This document shows positions 36,820 through 48,635 of a stretch of DNA of 64,000 nt, one piece after another. The DNA lies in assembly GCF_002499975.2 (NCBI RefSeq), contig NZ_CP052766.1, positions 992,001-1,056,000 of the forward strand, read 5' to 3'. How positions within the stretch are numbered: the first letter of the stretch is position 1; each line of letters starts with the position of its first letter. Position numbers and translations under genes: made by a program. This DNA comes from Alteromonas pelagimontana (GTDB taxonomy: Bacteria > Pseudomonadota > Gammaproteobacteria > Enterobacterales > Alteromonadaceae). The notes beneath the pieces were generated by a model. The model saw nothing but the letters and a program-made list of their open reading frames with translations, had not been told where the DNA came from and ran no database searches.

Positions 36820-39594
36820 TTACAATGCGCTAATAGTGGTGTATTGCTCTTTCAGTTTCGACAGTTGCTTTTTCGCATCTTCAAGTTTTGCGCGTTCTTT
36901 TTCAATAACAGCTTCTGGTGCGTTACTAACAAATTTTTCATTTGAAAGCTTGCCGTCTGTACGTGCCACATCTTTTTCCACTTTGTCCATGGCTTTAGAA
37001 AGACGGGCCAGTTCAGCATCCTTATCGATAAGACCGGCCATGGGTATCAGGATTTCCATCTCCCCCACCAGCGCTGTAGCACTCGCTGGCGCTTCTTCAC
37101 CAGCAGCTAAAATTTTAGCCGATTCTAATCGGGCAAGCTTATCCAAAAATCCGCGAGCCAGATCAAGGCGACGTTGGTCGTCCTGACTAACGTTGCGCAG
37201 CAAAGCGCTAAGGGGCTTGTTCGGGCTGATATCCATTTCTCCGCGAATATTACGAATACCTACAATAAACCGCTTCACCCACTCAATATCACTAAGCACC
37301 TGATCGTCATCTTTGCTGGCATCAACCTGCGGGAAAGACTGTACCATAATGCTGGCGTCTGCCGGTACTTTCACTGCGCTTAACGGCACCACCCGCTTCC
37401 AAATTGTTTCCGTAATAAACGGCATGAATGGATGTAATAGGCGAAGCAGGCTTTCCAGTACGTTGATCAATGTATGACGGGTACCGCGCTTTTCTGCTTC
37501 GCTGCTGGTGTCGCTGTTAAGTACCGGTTTGGTTAATTCAAGATACCAATCGCAGAACTGATTCCAGGTAAATTCATAAAGGGTCTGTGCCGCAATATCA
37601 AAGCGATAATCTGCCAACGCGCTTTCGAATTCTTTTAGCGTCTGCTGAAATTTGGCCCAAATCCAACGATCTGCCAGACTTAAAACAATATCACCGCCCT
37701 CGCGGCCGGTATCCTCTGTCTCTGTGTTCATCAACACAAACCGGGACGCGTTCCAGATCTTGTTACAAAAATTACGATAGCCTTCAACCCGGCCCATATC
37801 AAAATTAATATCCCGGCTGGTAGACGCCATGGCAGCAAAGGTAAAACGTAATGCGTCGGTGCCATAGGCATGAATGCCTTCCGGAAACTGTTTACGAGTA
37901 CGTTTAGCAATTTTTTCTGCTAACTGAGGCTGCATCATTCCCGACGTACGTTTGTTAACCAGCGACTCAATATCAATACCATCAATCAAATCAATAGGGT
38001 CGAGCACGTTGCCTTTTGACTTGGACATTTTGTCGCCATTTTCATCGCGAATAAGACCGGTAATATAAATATCTTTAAAGGGAATTTGGCCAGTAAACTT
38101 CTTCGTCATCATAATCATTCTTGCTACCCAGAAGAAAATAATATCAAAACCCGTCACCAGTACAGAAGAAGGAACAAAAGTCTGTAGCTCTGGTGTATTT
38201 TGCGGCCACCCCATGGTCGCAAACGGCCATAATGCGGAGGAAAACCAGGTGTCGAGCACGTCTTCATCCTGGCGAAGCGTAACGTCGGCAGACAAATTAT
38301 GGTTAGTGCGCACTTCTTCTTCAGTGCGAGCCACATAAATATTGCCTTGGTCGTCATACCACGCGGGAATGCGATGGCCCCACCACAACTGGCGGGAAAT
38401 ACACCAATCCTGAATGTTGTGCATCCACTGATAATACGTTTTATTCCAGTTTTCAGGAATAAAACGTATTTCGCCTGACTCCACGGCTTCAATTGCCGGT
38501 TTCGCCAGCGATTCCACCGCCACATACCATTGATCAGTTAGATAAGGTTCGATAACGGCGCCAGTGCGATCACCCCTCGGCACTTTTAACTTGTGGTCTT
38601 CTATCTTGACCATCGCACCTTGCGCTTCCAAATCAGCCACAATCTGCTTACGGGCCTCAAAGCGATCTAAACCTTGATACGCTTCTGGTGCCTCGCGATT
38701 AATTTTAGCATCATCGGTAAGAATGTTGATCATAGGCAGGTCGTGGCGCTTGCCCATATCGTAATCATTGAAGTCATGAGCAGGCGTAATTTTTACGCAT
38801 CCGGTACCAAATTCCGGATCGACGTAATCATCGGCAATAATAGGAATAAGGCGACCGGTAATCGGCAGCTTAATTTCCTTGCCAATGAAGCTTTGATAGC
38901 GCTCATCATCAGGATGAACAGCCACTGCAGTGTCGCCCAGCATGGTTTCAGGACGAGTGGTGGCTACCACTAACTCACCGCTTCCATCTGCCAATGGATA
39001 ACGCATGTGCCACATGAACCCCGCTTCTTCTTCATTCAGAACTTCTAAATCAGACACGGCGGTATGCAGTACAGGATCCCAATTGACCAATCTTTTCCCG
39101 CGGTAAATCAGCCCTTCTTCATGTAGTTTTACAAAAACTTCTGTGACCGCCGCAGACAAATTTTCGTCCATGGTAAATACTTCGCGGTCCCAATCTGCAG
39201 ACGTTCCCATACGGCGCATCTGTTGGGTAATGGTGCCGCCACTGTGTTCTTTCCACTCCCAGATTTTCTTCAAGAACTCTTCACGCCCTAAGTCGTGGCG
39301 AGTTTGGCCCTGGGCATTCAATTGACGTTCCACTACCATCTGGGTAGCAATACCGGCGTGATCAGTGCCCACCTGCCATAATGTATTGTTACCTTTCATG
39401 CGGTGGTAACGCGTGAGGGCGTCCATTATAGTTTGCTGAAAGCCGTGCCCCATATGCAGGCTTCCGGTCACGTTAGGTGGTGGCAGCAAAATACAATACG
39501 GGTCTCCGCTCCCCGAGGGCTTGAACAGTCCCTTTGATTCCCATTGCTGGTAACACTGCTGTTCAATCGATTGCGGCTCGAAGGTTTTGTCCAT
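36820..39594 (-). CDS. valS: Valyl-tRNA synthetase
   Basis: Class I synthetase of 924 residues that charges tRNA-Val and edits threonine. HIGH motif is HMGH in [13 protein letters not shown]; the editing domain (residues about 190-330) has [22 protein letters not shown] is in [13 protein letters not shown]; the C-terminal coiled coil ([21 protein letters not shown]) binds tRNA. Start at 39594 (MDKTFEPQ) matches the family; four codons upstream are excluded. It follows holC by 8 bases, the standard pepA-holC-valS operon. Confidence 0.97.
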   Translation of the reverse strand: MDKTFEPQSIEQQCYQQWESKGLFKPSGSGDPYCILLPPPNVTGSLHMGHGFQQTIMDALTRYHRMKGNNTLWQVGTDHAGIATQMVVERQLNAQGQTRHDLGREEFLKKIWEWKEHSGGTITQQMRRMGTSADWDREVFTMDENLSAAVTEVFVKLHEEGLIYRGKRLVNWDPVLHTAVSDLEVLNEEEAGFMWHMRYPLADGSGELVVATTRPETMLGDTAVAVHPDDERYQSFIGKEIKLPITGRLIPIIADDYVDPEFGTGCVKITPAHDFNDYDMGKRHDLPMINILTDDAKINREAPEAYQGLDRFEARKQIVADLEAQGAMVKIEDHKLKVPRGDRTGAVIEPYLTDQWYVAVESLAKPAIEAVESGEIRFIPENWNKTYYQWMHNIQDWCISRQLWWGHRIPAWYDDQGNIYVARTEEEVRTNHNLSADVTLRQDEDVLDTWFSSALWPFATMGWPQNTPELQTFVPSSVLVTGFDIIFFWVARMIMMTKKFTGQIPFKDIYITGLIRDENGDKMSKSKGNVLDPIDLIDGIDIESLVNKRTSGMMQPQLAEKIAKRTRKQFPEGIHAYGTDALRFTFAAMASTSRDINFDMGRVEGYRNFCNKIWNASRFVLMNTETEDTGREGGDIVLSLADRWIWAKFQQTLKEFESALADYRFDIAAQTLYEFTWNQFCDWYLELTKPVLNSDTSSEAEKRGTRHTLINVLESLLRLLHPFMPFITETIWKRVVPLSAVKVPADASIMVQSFPQVDASKDDDQVLSDIEWVKRFIVGIRNIRGEMDISPNKPLSALLRNVSQDDQRRLDLARGFLDKLARLESAKILAAGEEAPASATALVGEMEILIPMAGLIDKDAELARLSKAMDKVEKDVARTDGKLSNEKFVSNAPEAVIEKERAKLEDAKKQLSKLKEQYTTISAL

Positions 39595-39602
39595 ACTTAC
39601 TC

Positions 39603-40031
39603 TCAATTGTCGGCCGATTGAAACTGCATACTACAACCGGCTTGCTGATATTGTTTATAACGGATCCGCGCCGCCTTTTTAGCCTCTTCGGCATGGGGCA
39701 CGAAATCGATAATGTGTTGATAATGGTTTAGTGAGCTGAGCATTTTTTCGCTCAAATTAACCACCATATTGCGGCGTGATAACTGAGATTCTTCCCAGCA
39801 AATTTCCACCGGCGTACCTGTAGGCGGCCCTTCTCCCACCATGTTATGCGGCACAAAGCGATCGGCAGGTAACTGCCAAAGCAAGTCATCCACAGTTTCT
39901 GCCGCTTGCTGGGATGCGCACAGCACCGCACAACGTTGCTTGCGGGAATAAGCCTCAGCAATCAGATTGCATGCTTTCACCGCCGCAGCGTTATTCTCAT
40001 CAGGCAGTGAGTAAAAGGTCACCTGCGGCAT
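39603..40031 (-). CDS. holC: DNA polymerase III chi subunit
   Basis: Chi subunit of the clamp-loader complex, 142 residues. It links the loader to single-strand binding protein. The opening [12 protein letters not shown] and the central [27 protein letters not shown] match the HolC fold. It lies between pepA and valS with 6- and 8-base gaps. Confidence 0.94.
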   Translation of the reverse strand: MPQVTFYSLPDENNAAAVKACNLIAEAYSRKQRCAVLCASQQAAETVDDLLWQLPADRFVPHNMVGEGPPTGTPVEICWEESQLSRRNMVVNLSEKMLSSLNHYQHIIDFVPHAEEAKKAARIRYKQYQQAGCSMQFQSADN

Positions 40032-40037
40032 TTAGGG

Positions 40038-41543
40038 TTAATCCTCTTGCTTCACGCCTGCACGGTTCATCAGGAACTGTGTCAACATAGGTACCGGACG
40101 GCCTGTTGCGCCTTTGTTTTTGCCGCTACGCCATGCAGTGCCAGCAATATCCAGATGCGCCCAATTGTACTTCTTGGTAAAACGAGATAGGAAACATGCC
40201 GCAGTGATAGACCCAGCCGGGCGTCCGCCAAGGTTAGTCATATCGGCAAACGGGCTTTCCAGTTGCTCTTGGTAATCATCCCAGATTGGCAGGCGCCAGG
40301 CGCGATCAGAACTTTGTTCTGAGGCGTTGAGTAATTCATGTGCCAACGGGTTATGCGAACTCATCACACCAGTTGCATGGTGCCCTAACGCAATAATGAC
40401 GGCGCCGGTTAGCGTGGCAACATCAATCACCAGTTCAGGCTCAAAGCGCTCAACGTAGGTGAGAGCATCACATAGCACCAAGCGGCCTTCAGCATCGGTG
40501 TTAAGTACTTCTACCGTTTGCCCCGACATGGTAGTTAAAATGTCACCAGGGCGATAAGCTTTGCCGTCAGGCATGTTTTCACAGCCTGCCAAGACGCCAA
40601 TAACGTTAAGCGGTAAATTAAGCGCAGCAATGGTATGCATAGTACCCAGCACTCCTGCCGCACCGCCCATGTCGTATTTCATTTCATCCATGCCTTCGCC
40701 GGGTTTAAGAGAGATTCCCCCCGCATCAAAGGTTAAGCCTTTCCCCACCAGCACAATAGGGGCCTGGTCAGGACGGCCGCCGCGGTGATGAATGACACTC
40801 ATCAAAGATTCATTGTCGGAGCCGCGTCCTACCGCTAAATAGGCCTGCATTCCCAGTTCAGCCATCTGAGCTTCATCGACCACTTCAGCGGTCACTGAGT
40901 CATGCTCATTAGCTAACTGCTGAGCCTGCGACCATAAATAGGCTGGATTACAGATATTTGGCGGCATGTTAGCCACATCGCGGGTAACTTTCGCGCCTTT
41001 CGAAATCGCCAGCCCATGCTCAATAGCTCGCTCGCCCACAGTCAATTCACGGCGGGTAGGTACATTCAACACGATTTTCCGCAGTGGCCGGCGCGGCTCG
41101 CCTTTTTTGGTTTTTAGCTGCAAAAAGGTGTAAAGAGAATCTTGCGTAGCTTCAACTGCCTGACGGACCTTCCAGTAGGTATCCCGTCCTTTAACATGAA
41201 GTTCGGTCAGAAAGCAGACGGCTTCCATTGACCCGGTTTCGTTCAGCGTTTTAATTGTTCTGGCAATAATCTGCTTATATTGACGTTCATCCAGCTCACG
41301 TTCTTTGCCGCAACCTACCAGCAATACTCGCTCGCTTAAGACATTGGGAACATGGTGAAGCAGCAGCATTTGGCCGGGTTTACCTTCTAAATCACCCCGG
41401 CGCAGCAAATTGCTAATATAGCCTTCGCTAATCTCGTCGAGTTGCTCAGCGACAGCAGTTAAGCGTCGTGGCTCGAACACGCCCACCACGATACAGGCAC
41501 TACGTTGTTTTCCCGGACTGCCACTCTTTACACTAAACTCCAC
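40038..41543 (-). CDS. pepA: Leucyl aminopeptidase (aminopeptidase A)
   Basis: Dizinc M17 aminopeptidase of 501 residues. It also serves as an accessory DNA-binding protein in XerCD recombination and carAB control in E. coli. The metal-binding signature [16 protein letters not shown] and the catalytic [14 protein letters not shown] are intact. I start at the GTG at 41543, because [18 protein letters not shown] then follows as in E. coli PepA and GAGGTG sits upstream; the longer frame begins with a Cys-rich, non-family stretch. Divergent from lptF. Confidence 0.97.
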   Translation of the reverse strand: MEFSVKSGSPGKQRSACIVVGVFEPRRLTAVAEQLDEISEGYISNLLRRGDLEGKPGQMLLLHHVPNVLSERVLLVGCGKERELDERQYKQIIARTIKTLNETGSMEAVCFLTELHVKGRDTYWKVRQAVEATQDSLYTFLQLKTKKGEPRRPLRKIVLNVPTRRELTVGERAIEHGLAISKGAKVTRDVANMPPNICNPAYLWSQAQQLANEHDSVTAEVVDEAQMAELGMQAYLAVGRGSDNESLMSVIHHRGGRPDQAPIVLVGKGLTFDAGGISLKPGEGMDEMKYDMGGAAGVLGTMHTIAALNLPLNVIGVLAGCENMPDGKAYRPGDILTTMSGQTVEVLNTDAEGRLVLCDALTYVERFEPELVIDVATLTGAVIIALGHHATGVMSSHNPLAHELLNASEQSSDRAWRLPIWDDYQEQLESPFADMTNLGGRPAGSITAACFLSRFTKKYNWAHLDIAGTAWRSGKNKGATGRPVPMLTQFLMNRAGVKQED

Positions 41544-41808
41544 AATAACACCTCGCTTTTTACTTTCTTGGATTGCATGAACACAAAATCCCGTAACGTT
41601 TTGTGCTGCTTTATGTTTTAATACGCAGCCAAACTTGCAGGTAGAACGTGTAACGCATAGTTTCCTCAACTATACTAGAGGACGCGCGTTATGCGCAGAT
41701 TTCATGCAAACGGTTTGTTAATTTACAGCCAAAACTTGTAAAAACAGTAAGTTTACTCAAAATTGTGCTTTCTTTCACTATAAATCCAAATTTTCCAGTA
41801 GAGGCGAA

Positions 41809-42912
41809 ATGCTGATATTCCGCTATTTGATAAAGGAAACTTTGAAGTCTCAGCTGGCTATCTTCTGCATATTGATGGCCATATTTATCACTCTGCGCTT
41901 CGTGCGGGTATTGGGTGATGCATCAGATGGCGATATTCCCGCCGGTCTCGTGCTTGGCTTCCTTGGTTTGTACGCTCCCATTCTCGCATCCTTGGTGCTC
42001 CCGATCAGCGCCTATCTGGGTATAATGCTAGCGCACGGGCGAATGTATGTTGATAGTGAAATGACAGTCATGCGCGCGTGTGGCATCAGTGAATGGTATA
42101 TCACACGGGTGATGTTGTTGCTGTCTGTATTCATTATGATAATTACCGGCGTGATTACCCTGTATTTGGCGCCCACAGCGGCTGAGAATGAATATCACCT
42201 ACGTGAGAAGGCCCGCTCTGAAGCGAGTTTTTCTGCCATTATTCCCGGCAGATTCCAACAAACCGGTAATGAAAAAGCAGTGATTTTTGTTCACGATATC
42301 AATTCCAGTGACAATACATTGCAGCGTGTGTTTTTGTCGCAACATCAAGCAGAACTCACTGAATCAAAAGTGCGGGTAGTTTATGCGCAAAGCGGCAATA
42401 TCAAGAACAATCCTGATGGCACGCGAAACCTTGTTCTTAAAAAAGGCGTGCAATACGAAGGCGTGCAGACCCAAAAGAATTATCGCAAAGTGGCTTTTGA
42501 TGAGTATCAAATTCAAATAGCGGATCAAGCGCCGGATCAACAACGACGGAAAGTCAGTGTGTTGCCTACCGATGAACTGTGGAATGATGATTCCATAGAG
42601 GCTCGAGCCGAATTGCAGTGGCGTATTGCTATTCCTTTATCTATTCCTTTCCTTATGCTGATTGCGGTGCCTTTAAGCGCAGTCGATCCACGGCAAGGGC
42701 GTTTCGGTAAAATGTTTCCTGCGATTCTGCTTTACCTGGGCTACTTTTTGTTATTGCTCGCCAGCCGCCGGGTACTTGAAGATGGCAAACTTCCCATTCA
42801 ACTCGGGCTGTGGTGGGTGCACGGAATTATGTTGATAATTGGTATGACATTAATTGTTCGAGATCGCAAAACCGGCACCCAGCTGCGCGCGAAGCTGCTA
42901 GGGAAGAAATGA
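41809..42912 (+). CDS. lptF: LPS export permease LptF
   Basis: Inner-membrane subunit of the LptB2FG extractor that lifts lipopolysaccharide from the membrane; 367 residues. Three membrane helices at each end flank a periplasmic beta-jellyroll domain (about residues 130-260). MLIFRYLIKETLKSQLAIF is the family start and the coupling region SAYLGIMLAHGRMYVDSEM is present. It overlaps lptG. Confidence 0.96.
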   Translation: MLIFRYLIKETLKSQLAIFCILMAIFITLRFVRVLGDASDGDIPAGLVLGFLGLYAPILASLVLPISAYLGIMLAHGRMYVDSEMTVMRACGISEWYITRVMLLLSVFIMIITGVITLYLAPTAAENEYHLREKARSEASFSAIIPGRFQQTGNEKAVIFVHDINSSDNTLQRVFLSQHQAELTESKVRVVYAQSGNIKNNPDGTRNLVLKKGVQYEGVQTQKNYRKVAFDEYQIQIADQAPDQQRRKVSVLPTDELWNDDSIEARAELQWRIAIPLSIPFLMLIAVPLSAVDPRQGRFGKMFPAILLYLGYFLLLLASRRVLEDGKLPIQLGLWWVHGIMLIIGMTLIVRDRKTGTQLRAKLLGKK

Positions 42913-43973
42913 TGTTTAAAATACTCGACCTTTACATTGCCCGTACCCTGCTGGGAACCGTCACCGTTACCCTTTCAGTATTAATAGGACTCAGCGCACT
43001 GATTAAGTTCGTTGAACAACTTCGAAAAGTCGGTGAAGGCGACTACGATATGATGATCGCGGCATTGTACGTGCTGCTCAGCCTGCCCCGTGATTTAGAA
43101 GAATTTTTTCCTATGGCAACGCTGCTCGGCGGCCTCATTGGCATGGGCCTGCTGGCGAGCAACAGTGAGTTGGTCGTTATGCAGGCTTCTGGCCTTAGCC
43201 GCTGGAATATTATCAACTCGGCGATGAAATCCGCTGTGGTAATGATTCTTTTTGTTATGGCTGTGGGCGAATGGGTAACGCCGCTGAGCGAAACAAAAGC
43301 CAAAGAGCTTCGCACAGAAGCTATTTCTGGCGGAAGCCTGTTTTCCTCTGACCAACTGGTATGGGCAAAAGATGGCGATCATTTTGTCAGTATTGGTCGC
43401 GTGATCACCAGAGAATCGTTGCAAGATATTAATATTTTCAGTTTCAATGCTGATCTTACACTCGATAGTATCACCTATGCCCGCCGCGGAAGCTTTGATG
43501 GCAAGGCGTGGTGGCTTAATACTGTTAGCGTAACCACCTTCTCCGAAACTGAAATCAATATTGAAAATGAACCCAGGGTGCGATGGGCTTCTACGCTTAC
43601 ACCGGATAAGCTAGGCATTGTTGCGGTTAAACCTGAAGCGCTTTCTATCCGCGGGCTGGTAGAATATGTTCAATATCTTGATTCCAACGATCAGGATAGT
43701 TCCCGCTACGAGCTGGCGTTATGGCGTAAAGTGCTGCAACCCGTCTCTATTGGCGTAATGTTGCTGATGGCGCTTTCGTTTATCTTCGGCCCCTTACGTA
43801 GCGTGACCATGGGAGCGCGAGTGATTATGGGAGTATTGGTCGGGTTTGGCTTCTTCATCTCCAACGAAGTGTTTGGTCCGATTAGTCTGGTATATGAACT
43901 ACCGCCCTATTTAGGCGCATTGTTACCCAGCCTGATTTTCGGTGCAGTAGCAGCCTTATTGCTTCGACGATAA
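42912..43973 (+). CDS. lptG: LPS export permease LptG
   Basis: Partner of LptF, 353 residues, same architecture: helices, a beta-jellyroll (about 130-265), helices. MFKILDLYIARTLLGTVTV opens the protein and LLGGLIGMGLLASNSELVVMQASG is the coupling helix. The ATG at 42912 overlaps the lptF stop (TGATG); an ATG one codon upstream is equally possible. It ends 36 bases from a convergent RDD gene, a common arrangement. Confidence 0.96.
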   Translation: MFKILDLYIARTLLGTVTVTLSVLIGLSALIKFVEQLRKVGEGDYDMMIAALYVLLSLPRDLEEFFPMATLLGGLIGMGLLASNSELVVMQASGLSRWNIINSAMKSAVVMILFVMAVGEWVTPLSETKAKELRTEAISGGSLFSSDQLVWAKDGDHFVSIGRVITRESLQDINIFSFNADLTLDSITYARRGSFDGKAWWLNTVSVTTFSETEINIENEPRVRWASTLTPDKLGIVAVKPEALSIRGLVEYVQYLDSNDQDSSRYELALWRKVLQPVSIGVMLLMALSFIFGPLRSVTMGARVIMGVLVGFGFFISNEVFGPISLVYELPPYLGALLPSLIFGAVAALLLRR

Positions 43974-44009
43974 TGCTCTTGCAAACTTTGGGGCAACTCA
44001 GAAAGCGGC

Positions 44010-44546
44010 CTACCAGCTCTTGTGATCGTTCGCCGCTTTTGTCAGATGTACGACTTCAGTCTTTGCCAATCTATCTTGCAATGATTGTTTATGTTTAATA
44101 TCAAACAATACCAGTAATGTGCCCAACCCGCCTAAAGAAGCAAGTAGTCGAATAATTAAACGCTTCCAGGTTACCGGCTCTTCTACCGTACTGAAAATAC
44201 GCAGCCTCCAGGCTCGCATGCCGATAGTTTGGCCGCCATGGCGCCAAAACCACAGAAAGAATCCCACTACCCATATCCCTACCCACACTTGAATTAATGC
44301 CTGGTAGCCGGGCGAGGATTGTATAAGTTCAGAGGGATTTTCAAAGCCACTTGAATCCAAAACCCCGTTGGACAACAAAATGACGATAGTAACAATCATA
44401 ACCATCGCCGCGCACATCCCTACTGCTACTGCCACCAAAGTGTCGTACACCATGGCAAGTAAACGCCGGAAGAAACCGGCACGCCTCTCAACGCGGTTTT
44501 CTTCTTTTGTCGCGGCAACATCTTTTTTCTTCACAGCAACACTCAC
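44010..44546 (-). CDS. RDD family membrane protein
   Basis: Protein of 178 residues with the RDD domain: RRAGFFRRLLAMVYDTLVAVAVG holds the Arg-Asp pair at the first helix, and GGQTIGMRAWRLRI the conserved helix break. Three membrane helices are seen. RDD proteins are often annotated as transport-related; some work in ion exchange, but the role here is unknown. It sits next to lptG as in many gammaproteobacteria. Confidence 0.85.
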   Translation of the reverse strand: MSVAVKKKDVAATKEENRVERRAGFFRRLLAMVYDTLVAVAVGMCAAMVMIVTIVILLSNGVLDSSGFENPSELIQSSPGYQALIQVWVGIWVVGFFLWFWRHGGQTIGMRAWRLRIFSTVEEPVTWKRLIIRLLASLGGLGTLLVLFDIKHKQSLQDRLAKTEVVHLTKAANDHKSW

Positions 44547-44833
44547 TCCACACTAACTGTCTTTTTGGAAACCGTATAGTTTGCCACACTAAGAGCAAAC
44601 GCAAAATCACAATAATCTGCGTATTCTCGTCACTTCTGTTAATGCACAGATGCACTCCCCCCCACCCAGCATTACCTTGAATAATAAATAACCAGTTAAC
44701 CTCAATAATCCCGTAGAAATAGAAAAAATACTTGTAAGCCCCTCTCACAGCGCTATAATGCGGCTCCTGTTGAGGCATATACGCGAATGATTGCGCAATG
44801 TTCTTACAGCGAAGCTTTAATAAGAAAAGTAAT

Positions 44834-44918
44834 GCCAGTGTGATGGAATTGGTAGACATGACGGATTCAAAATCCGTTGCCTTCGGGCGTGGCGGTTCGA
44901 GTCCGCCCACTGGTACCA
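44834..44918 (+). tRNA. tRNA-Leu (anticodon CAA)
   Basis: Sequence of 85 bases that folds as a class II tRNA with a long variable arm. The anticodon stem ACGGA/TCCGT encloses TTCAAAA, giving anticodon CAA. The T-loop GGTTCGAGTCC is standard, the acceptor stem pairs GCCAGTG with CACTGGT (one G-U), and the CCA end is encoded. It reads UUG codons. A copy of its 44866-44891 section is found 4.7 kb away. Confidence 0.97.
44866..44891 (+). repeat. Putative attachment site, left copy (within tRNA-Leu)
   Basis: This 26-base stretch, from the anticodon loop through the variable arm of tRNA-Leu, is repeated exactly at 49548-49573 in the same direction. Site-specific integrases often use tRNA anticodon-loop segments as crossover sites. 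Confidence 0.65.
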
Positions 44919-44943
44919 CTCTTTGCAAGAGATTTTAGCTTCT

Positions 44944-44969
44944 AAACCGACTTTACCATCGGTTTTTTT
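44944..44969 (+). terminator. Terminator of tRNA-Leu
   Basis: AAACCGA and TCGGTTT form a 7-bp stem with an 8-base loop, followed by a run of T. It lies 26 bases past the tRNA. Confidence 0.85.
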
Positions 44970-45007
44970 GTAGCCGGAAATAACCATTATTACGGACTTG
45001 AGTCCGA

Positions 45008-45917
45008 CTACCAGTTCGCCTTTGCCTCACTCATGTATACACGCCAGACAAACCCAATCCCGAAGCTATAAACAATATCCTTCTCGTAAAGAGGACTATC
45101 CTCGTTAGCGGATCCTTGATTGAATTGCACTGATGCCCCCCAAAAAGCCACGCAAATTTTTGACCATCGGAAATGCCAACCCAGCGGAAATTTCGGCGCC
45201 TAAATAACCACCTTTAGCATTGTAGGCTGGCCTGTAATCTGTTGCATACTCTGGCGCAAACTCGTAAAAATAATCGTGCAGCTTTTCTGTACCCCAGGTC
45301 ATCCGTGCCGCAAGGCTGAGTCCGGTATCTGGGAGAAAAACGCCACGTTGTTGATACCTTATTGTCGGTTCAAGTACGTAGCCTCTGCTATTAAGTCCGC
45401 TAAAATCAGTTGAGAACACGGCTCTGGTATGCATACGGGCATTGAGCCTAGCCTTGCCGCCGCCCTCAAACTTAAAGTCTTTTATTTTACATAAAAATTG
45501 CGGGCCTACTTCGAACATGTAGTCGAGCTCCGGCATCCCTTCACGCACACTACCTTCTTCACTTTCTGCTGAAAAAGCGCCACTCACACTCACATCGACT
45601 TCAAGGTTATTCTGTTCGACAAATACGGCGCGGACACCACCTTGCCCTCCAATCCGGAATATATCGCCGCGGTATATGGCATATGGGAGTGCCAATGTAA
45701 CAAGGTACCTCTCGCCGGATGCCGGGTAGTTGGGTACCTCGGCCATGCCGCCGCCAACGCCAACTTCCCAAAGAGGTTGTGTTTCATTGAGCCTTTCAAA
45801 TCCGGTTAAATTACGGTTAGGAGAATCATCTGCACTAACGTCCTCGACTTCTGCCCAAGCGGTTGGACTAATGATTGCTAATGCACTGAAACACATGGTT
45901 AATGTGAATTTATTCAA
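45008..45917 (-). pseudogene. MipA/OmpV-family outer membrane protein, frameshifted at 3' end
   Basis: The main frame (45105-45917) gives 270 residues with a signal peptide (1-22, ending PTAWA) and the MipA/OmpV start: LWEVGVGGGMAEVPNYPASG, then LPYAIYRGDIFRIGGQGG. It stops early at 45105 after FLGGISAIQSRIR. Leaving out one base near 45110-45120 restores the family ending ANEDSPLYEKDIVYSFGIGF and continues to a stop at 45008, with the final beta strand. MipA-type proteins sit in the outer membrane and were linked to murein enzymes and polymyxin or zinc responses in some species. As read, the last strand is lost, so the protein may not assemble. Confidence 0.8.
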
Positions 45918-46558
45918 TAGTTAACCCTCTGAGAATGCCATCTCTAATGAGTGAATCGATAGCACAGATGGATTAATAGATCTTTATACTGGCTTATTTG
46001 TATCAGAGATTTTTGAATTAGAAACGTTGTTGATTTTAATGAGAGCAATTGAATACTAATCGCCTCTGAGGCGGTTCTTTGTCGCGGCGTTTTTTTAATT
46101 GCCCAGTAGGCCAGAACGCCGAAAGACACCTAAAACCACAGTGATGAATTCAATTGTCCGCTGGCGGATGTTTCGCATTCATGGATAAAAAATCTCTTGC
46201 CTTCAAAGACTTGCTGTCCGAGTGGTGGCCCGGCCAAAATCTGGCCTCTGGTACCTTTCTTTTCAAGTCTACAGAAGAGAGAAACATTAAGCCGACAAGA
46301 GCCGTTTTGTTGTGTCTGAACGCTACCTTATTAAGAGCACGCCCAAGGCATGGCGACCGAGTGATCATGAAAAATGCTATTGACCGGCCCCTTCAGCGTA
46401 TGAAAGTGGTAATATACCGCTTAAAGCACATCAGCCAAAGCCCCCTACCACCATGAATCTGGATGATGTCAATGCGCTCCTTCAAGCGCTTTGGGGCAGG
46501 CTTTAAAAAAACCAGCCGTTGGTTGAAGTTGAACGAATGCGTTTTTTATTTGGAATTC
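45918..46558. other. Island interior without a convincing gene
   Basis: 641 bases between the MipA-like gene and selO. One plus-strand frame, 46154-46456 (100 residues, MSAGGCFAFMDKKSLAF...), and an overlapping minus frame are open, but neither has a family I recognise or a good ribosome site. The stretch may hold remains of a lost gene. Low AT-rich patch near 46000. Confidence 0.45.
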
Positions 46559-48262
46559 TTATGAAGAACAACTGTAATGGGATATCCCGCCAACGCCGAA
46601 TAATTCCTGAGGGCGTAACCGGTAGAATTTCTTTTCTACCGCTTCTGATTGTTCCTCAAAAGGTTTGGTCAAGACTTCCTGCATCTCTTTAATAAGTGCA
46701 AAATCCCCATCCTCTGCCTGTTGATAGGCTGGCACTACCAGCCATTCTCGCCAAATATATTTCGGGTTAACTCGCTTCATCCGTTGCGAAATGATGTCAA
46801 TAGAATTGCGGTTATCAATCTGCGTGCGCCACTTTTGAAGCCACTGGTCCCATTGCAGGTTTGATTCATCTGTGGCTTTTTTATAAAAGCTTTTACTGAT
46901 GCTTGTAATGTCATTGGGGATTGTCGAGAGTTCCCGAAAAAAGATGGTGTAGTCGACAGGGGTTTGCGCCATTAACTGTAAAAGCTGAACAGTGAGTTCT
47001 GAATCGTAAGCGGCAAGTCCCAGTTTGGAGGCCCACATCGTTTGCAGCTTCTCTTCCATAACGGCAGGAAAACCTGAACGTATCTCATCGAGCTGAGCTA
47101 AAGCAGTAGGATGTGATTGCAGAACAGGCTGCAATGCCGAACAGAAACTCCCGAAGTTCTTTTCAGCAGCAAATGGCTGGTTAAGGAAAGAAAAATGGCG
47201 ACCACCGCCGGTCCAGGACTGATAGAAAGGATCGAAGCGTTCACAAAAACCGAACGGCCCATAGTCCAACGTAAATCCTCCCCCGGCACAATTATCACTA
47301 TTAAAGTTGCCTTGGCAGTATCCCACACGAATCCAGTCAGCGACTAGTGATGTAAGCCGATCCCGAAACGCCATAGCCAATTGCAATGTTTTTTCTGCAA
47401 TGGGAAGGTCTTCATTTATCTCGATTTTGTACTCTCGCTCGATTAAATGCAAAACAATCATCTCAAGCTCTTTCATTGCGCCAGGATGCGCGTTGCTGCG
47501 AGCACGACGGCCAAACAGTTCCAATTGCCCAACACGCAGAAAAGAAGGCGCAACACGTGTTGATATAGCAACGGGGTTTGACACCATAACTTCCGGATCC
47601 GCCGATTTTGACCCAGGCAAATACCATGGACGTTCAACGCTTTCCGACTCAGAAGTAAACAGGCATAGCGACCGAGAGGTAGGAACGCCAAGCGCGTGCA
47701 TATGCTCTTGCGCCAGAAATTCTCTGACACTTGAGCGCAATACTGCTCTACCATCTGCACCGCGACAATAAGGGGTGCGTCCGGCCCCTTTTAGCTGCAT
47801 TTCCCACCGTTTACCATTAGCAACAACTTCTAGAACGGAAATCGCGCGACCATCTCCATAACCATTGCCGGTTTGAAAAGGACATTGCTGGATGTACTCG
47901 TTACCATAAATTGAGAGCGCATACCCTGTTGCCCAACCAATGGGCCGCATTGGTTCTGGTACATGGGTAACATCACCGGAAAAAAATCGGGCAAAATCAT
48001 TTGTCAGCGCGAGACTGTCATCTACCCCTAATTCGCGAAATAGCTCTTTACTATGAGCAATATATTTAGGATTGCCTATAGGCGTTGGCTTAACAGGGAC
48101 ATAGTGGCCTGAGAAAACCTGGCGCGGGCGGTAGTCCTCACCGGATTGAGTGGCTTCAGGATCAGGGCTGAGAGTATCCAGCAAAGAGTAATCTGCTAAC
48201 TTAGCAAGATCATCAAACCTGAATATTTTTGTAGGAAAATCATTAGTTTTTAAATTAGCCAT
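46559..48262 (-). CDS. selO: Protein adenylyltransferase SelO (YdiU)
   Basis: Pseudokinase-fold enzyme of 567 residues that transfers AMP to Ser, Thr or Tyr of proteins; in E. coli it supports oxidative stress resistance. The [36 protein letters not shown] region has the inverted nucleotide-binding Lys/Arg/Glu residues, [22 protein letters not shown] is the catalytic and metal-binding loop (Asp-Asn, DYGP), and the C-terminal SCSS holds the Cys that is selenocysteine in animals. It lies inside the tRNA-Leu island, which is unusual for a gene normally kept in the core genome; it could be an added or moved copy. Confidence 0.93.
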   Translation of the reverse strand: MANLKTNDFPTKIFRFDDLAKLADYSLLDTLSPDPEATQSGEDYRPRQVFSGHYVPVKPTPIGNPKYIAHSKELFRELGVDDSLALTNDFARFFSGDVTHVPEPMRPIGWATGYALSIYGNEYIQQCPFQTGNGYGDGRAISVLEVVANGKRWEMQLKGAGRTPYCRGADGRAVLRSSVREFLAQEHMHALGVPTSRSLCLFTSESESVERPWYLPGSKSADPEVMVSNPVAISTRVAPSFLRVGQLELFGRRARSNAHPGAMKELEMIVLHLIEREYKIEINEDLPIAEKTLQLAMAFRDRLTSLVADWIRVGYCQGNFNSDNCAGGGFTLDYGPFGFCERFDPFYQSWTGGGRHFSFLNQPFAAEKNFGSFCSALQPVLQSHPTALAQLDEIRSGFPAVMEEKLQTMWASKLGLAAYDSELTVQLLQLMAQTPVDYTIFFRELSTIPNDITSISKSFYKKATDESNLQWDQWLQKWRTQIDNRNSIDIISQRMKRVNPKYIWREWLVVPAYQQAEDGDFALIKEMQEVLTKPFEEQSEAVEKKFYRLRPQELFGVGGISHYSCSS

Positions 48263-48635
48263 GTGCTTAAAAGGCCCTTTTGTCGCTTAGGTTCTAGCGA
48301 TATTTTCGGTAAATGAGGCTTGCGCCAGGAAACGGTCGCAGCAACGTGCCGCGTTCACTTGTGTAAAGCCGTTCTATATAGCTGCAATACGAGGAAAGCT
48401 GACTGAAAGTTCTTGGTCTTTTTGTCAGCACGATGAGAGCACGGCACCAGCACAAGTATCTGGCTCTGTCAAAACAACAGTTAAAAGATGCCGATGATCG
48501 CGCCACATTAAAACAAATTATATAAGCAACGGGTTCGGGAGTTCGATTTCTTTGCATGATTCGGAATATAGAAAAGCCGGATTAGGTTTTCTTGCTAGAT
48601 ACCTCTATTTGGCCAAGATTAAATTTAAGCCACTA
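48263..48635. other. Gap between selO and the IS element
   Basis: 373 bases with only short open frames (for example 48294-48557 minus). I recognise no domain, tRNA or clear hairpin. It must contain the selO promoter. Confidence 0.5.

Noticed and set aside
44488..44928. Minus-strand frame of 146 residues containing GGLEPPRPKATDFES
   Set aside because: It is the well-known false translation of the antisense strand of a tRNA-Leu gene and overlaps the RDD gene start; not a real protein.
46150..46456. Overlapping open frames on both strands as possible transposase remains
   Set aside because: I could not match any IS protein motif; kept only as unassigned DNA.
48294..48557. 87-residue minus frame between selO and the IS
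   Set aside because: Odd composition rich in Cys and Arg, no ribosome site and no family; most likely chance.
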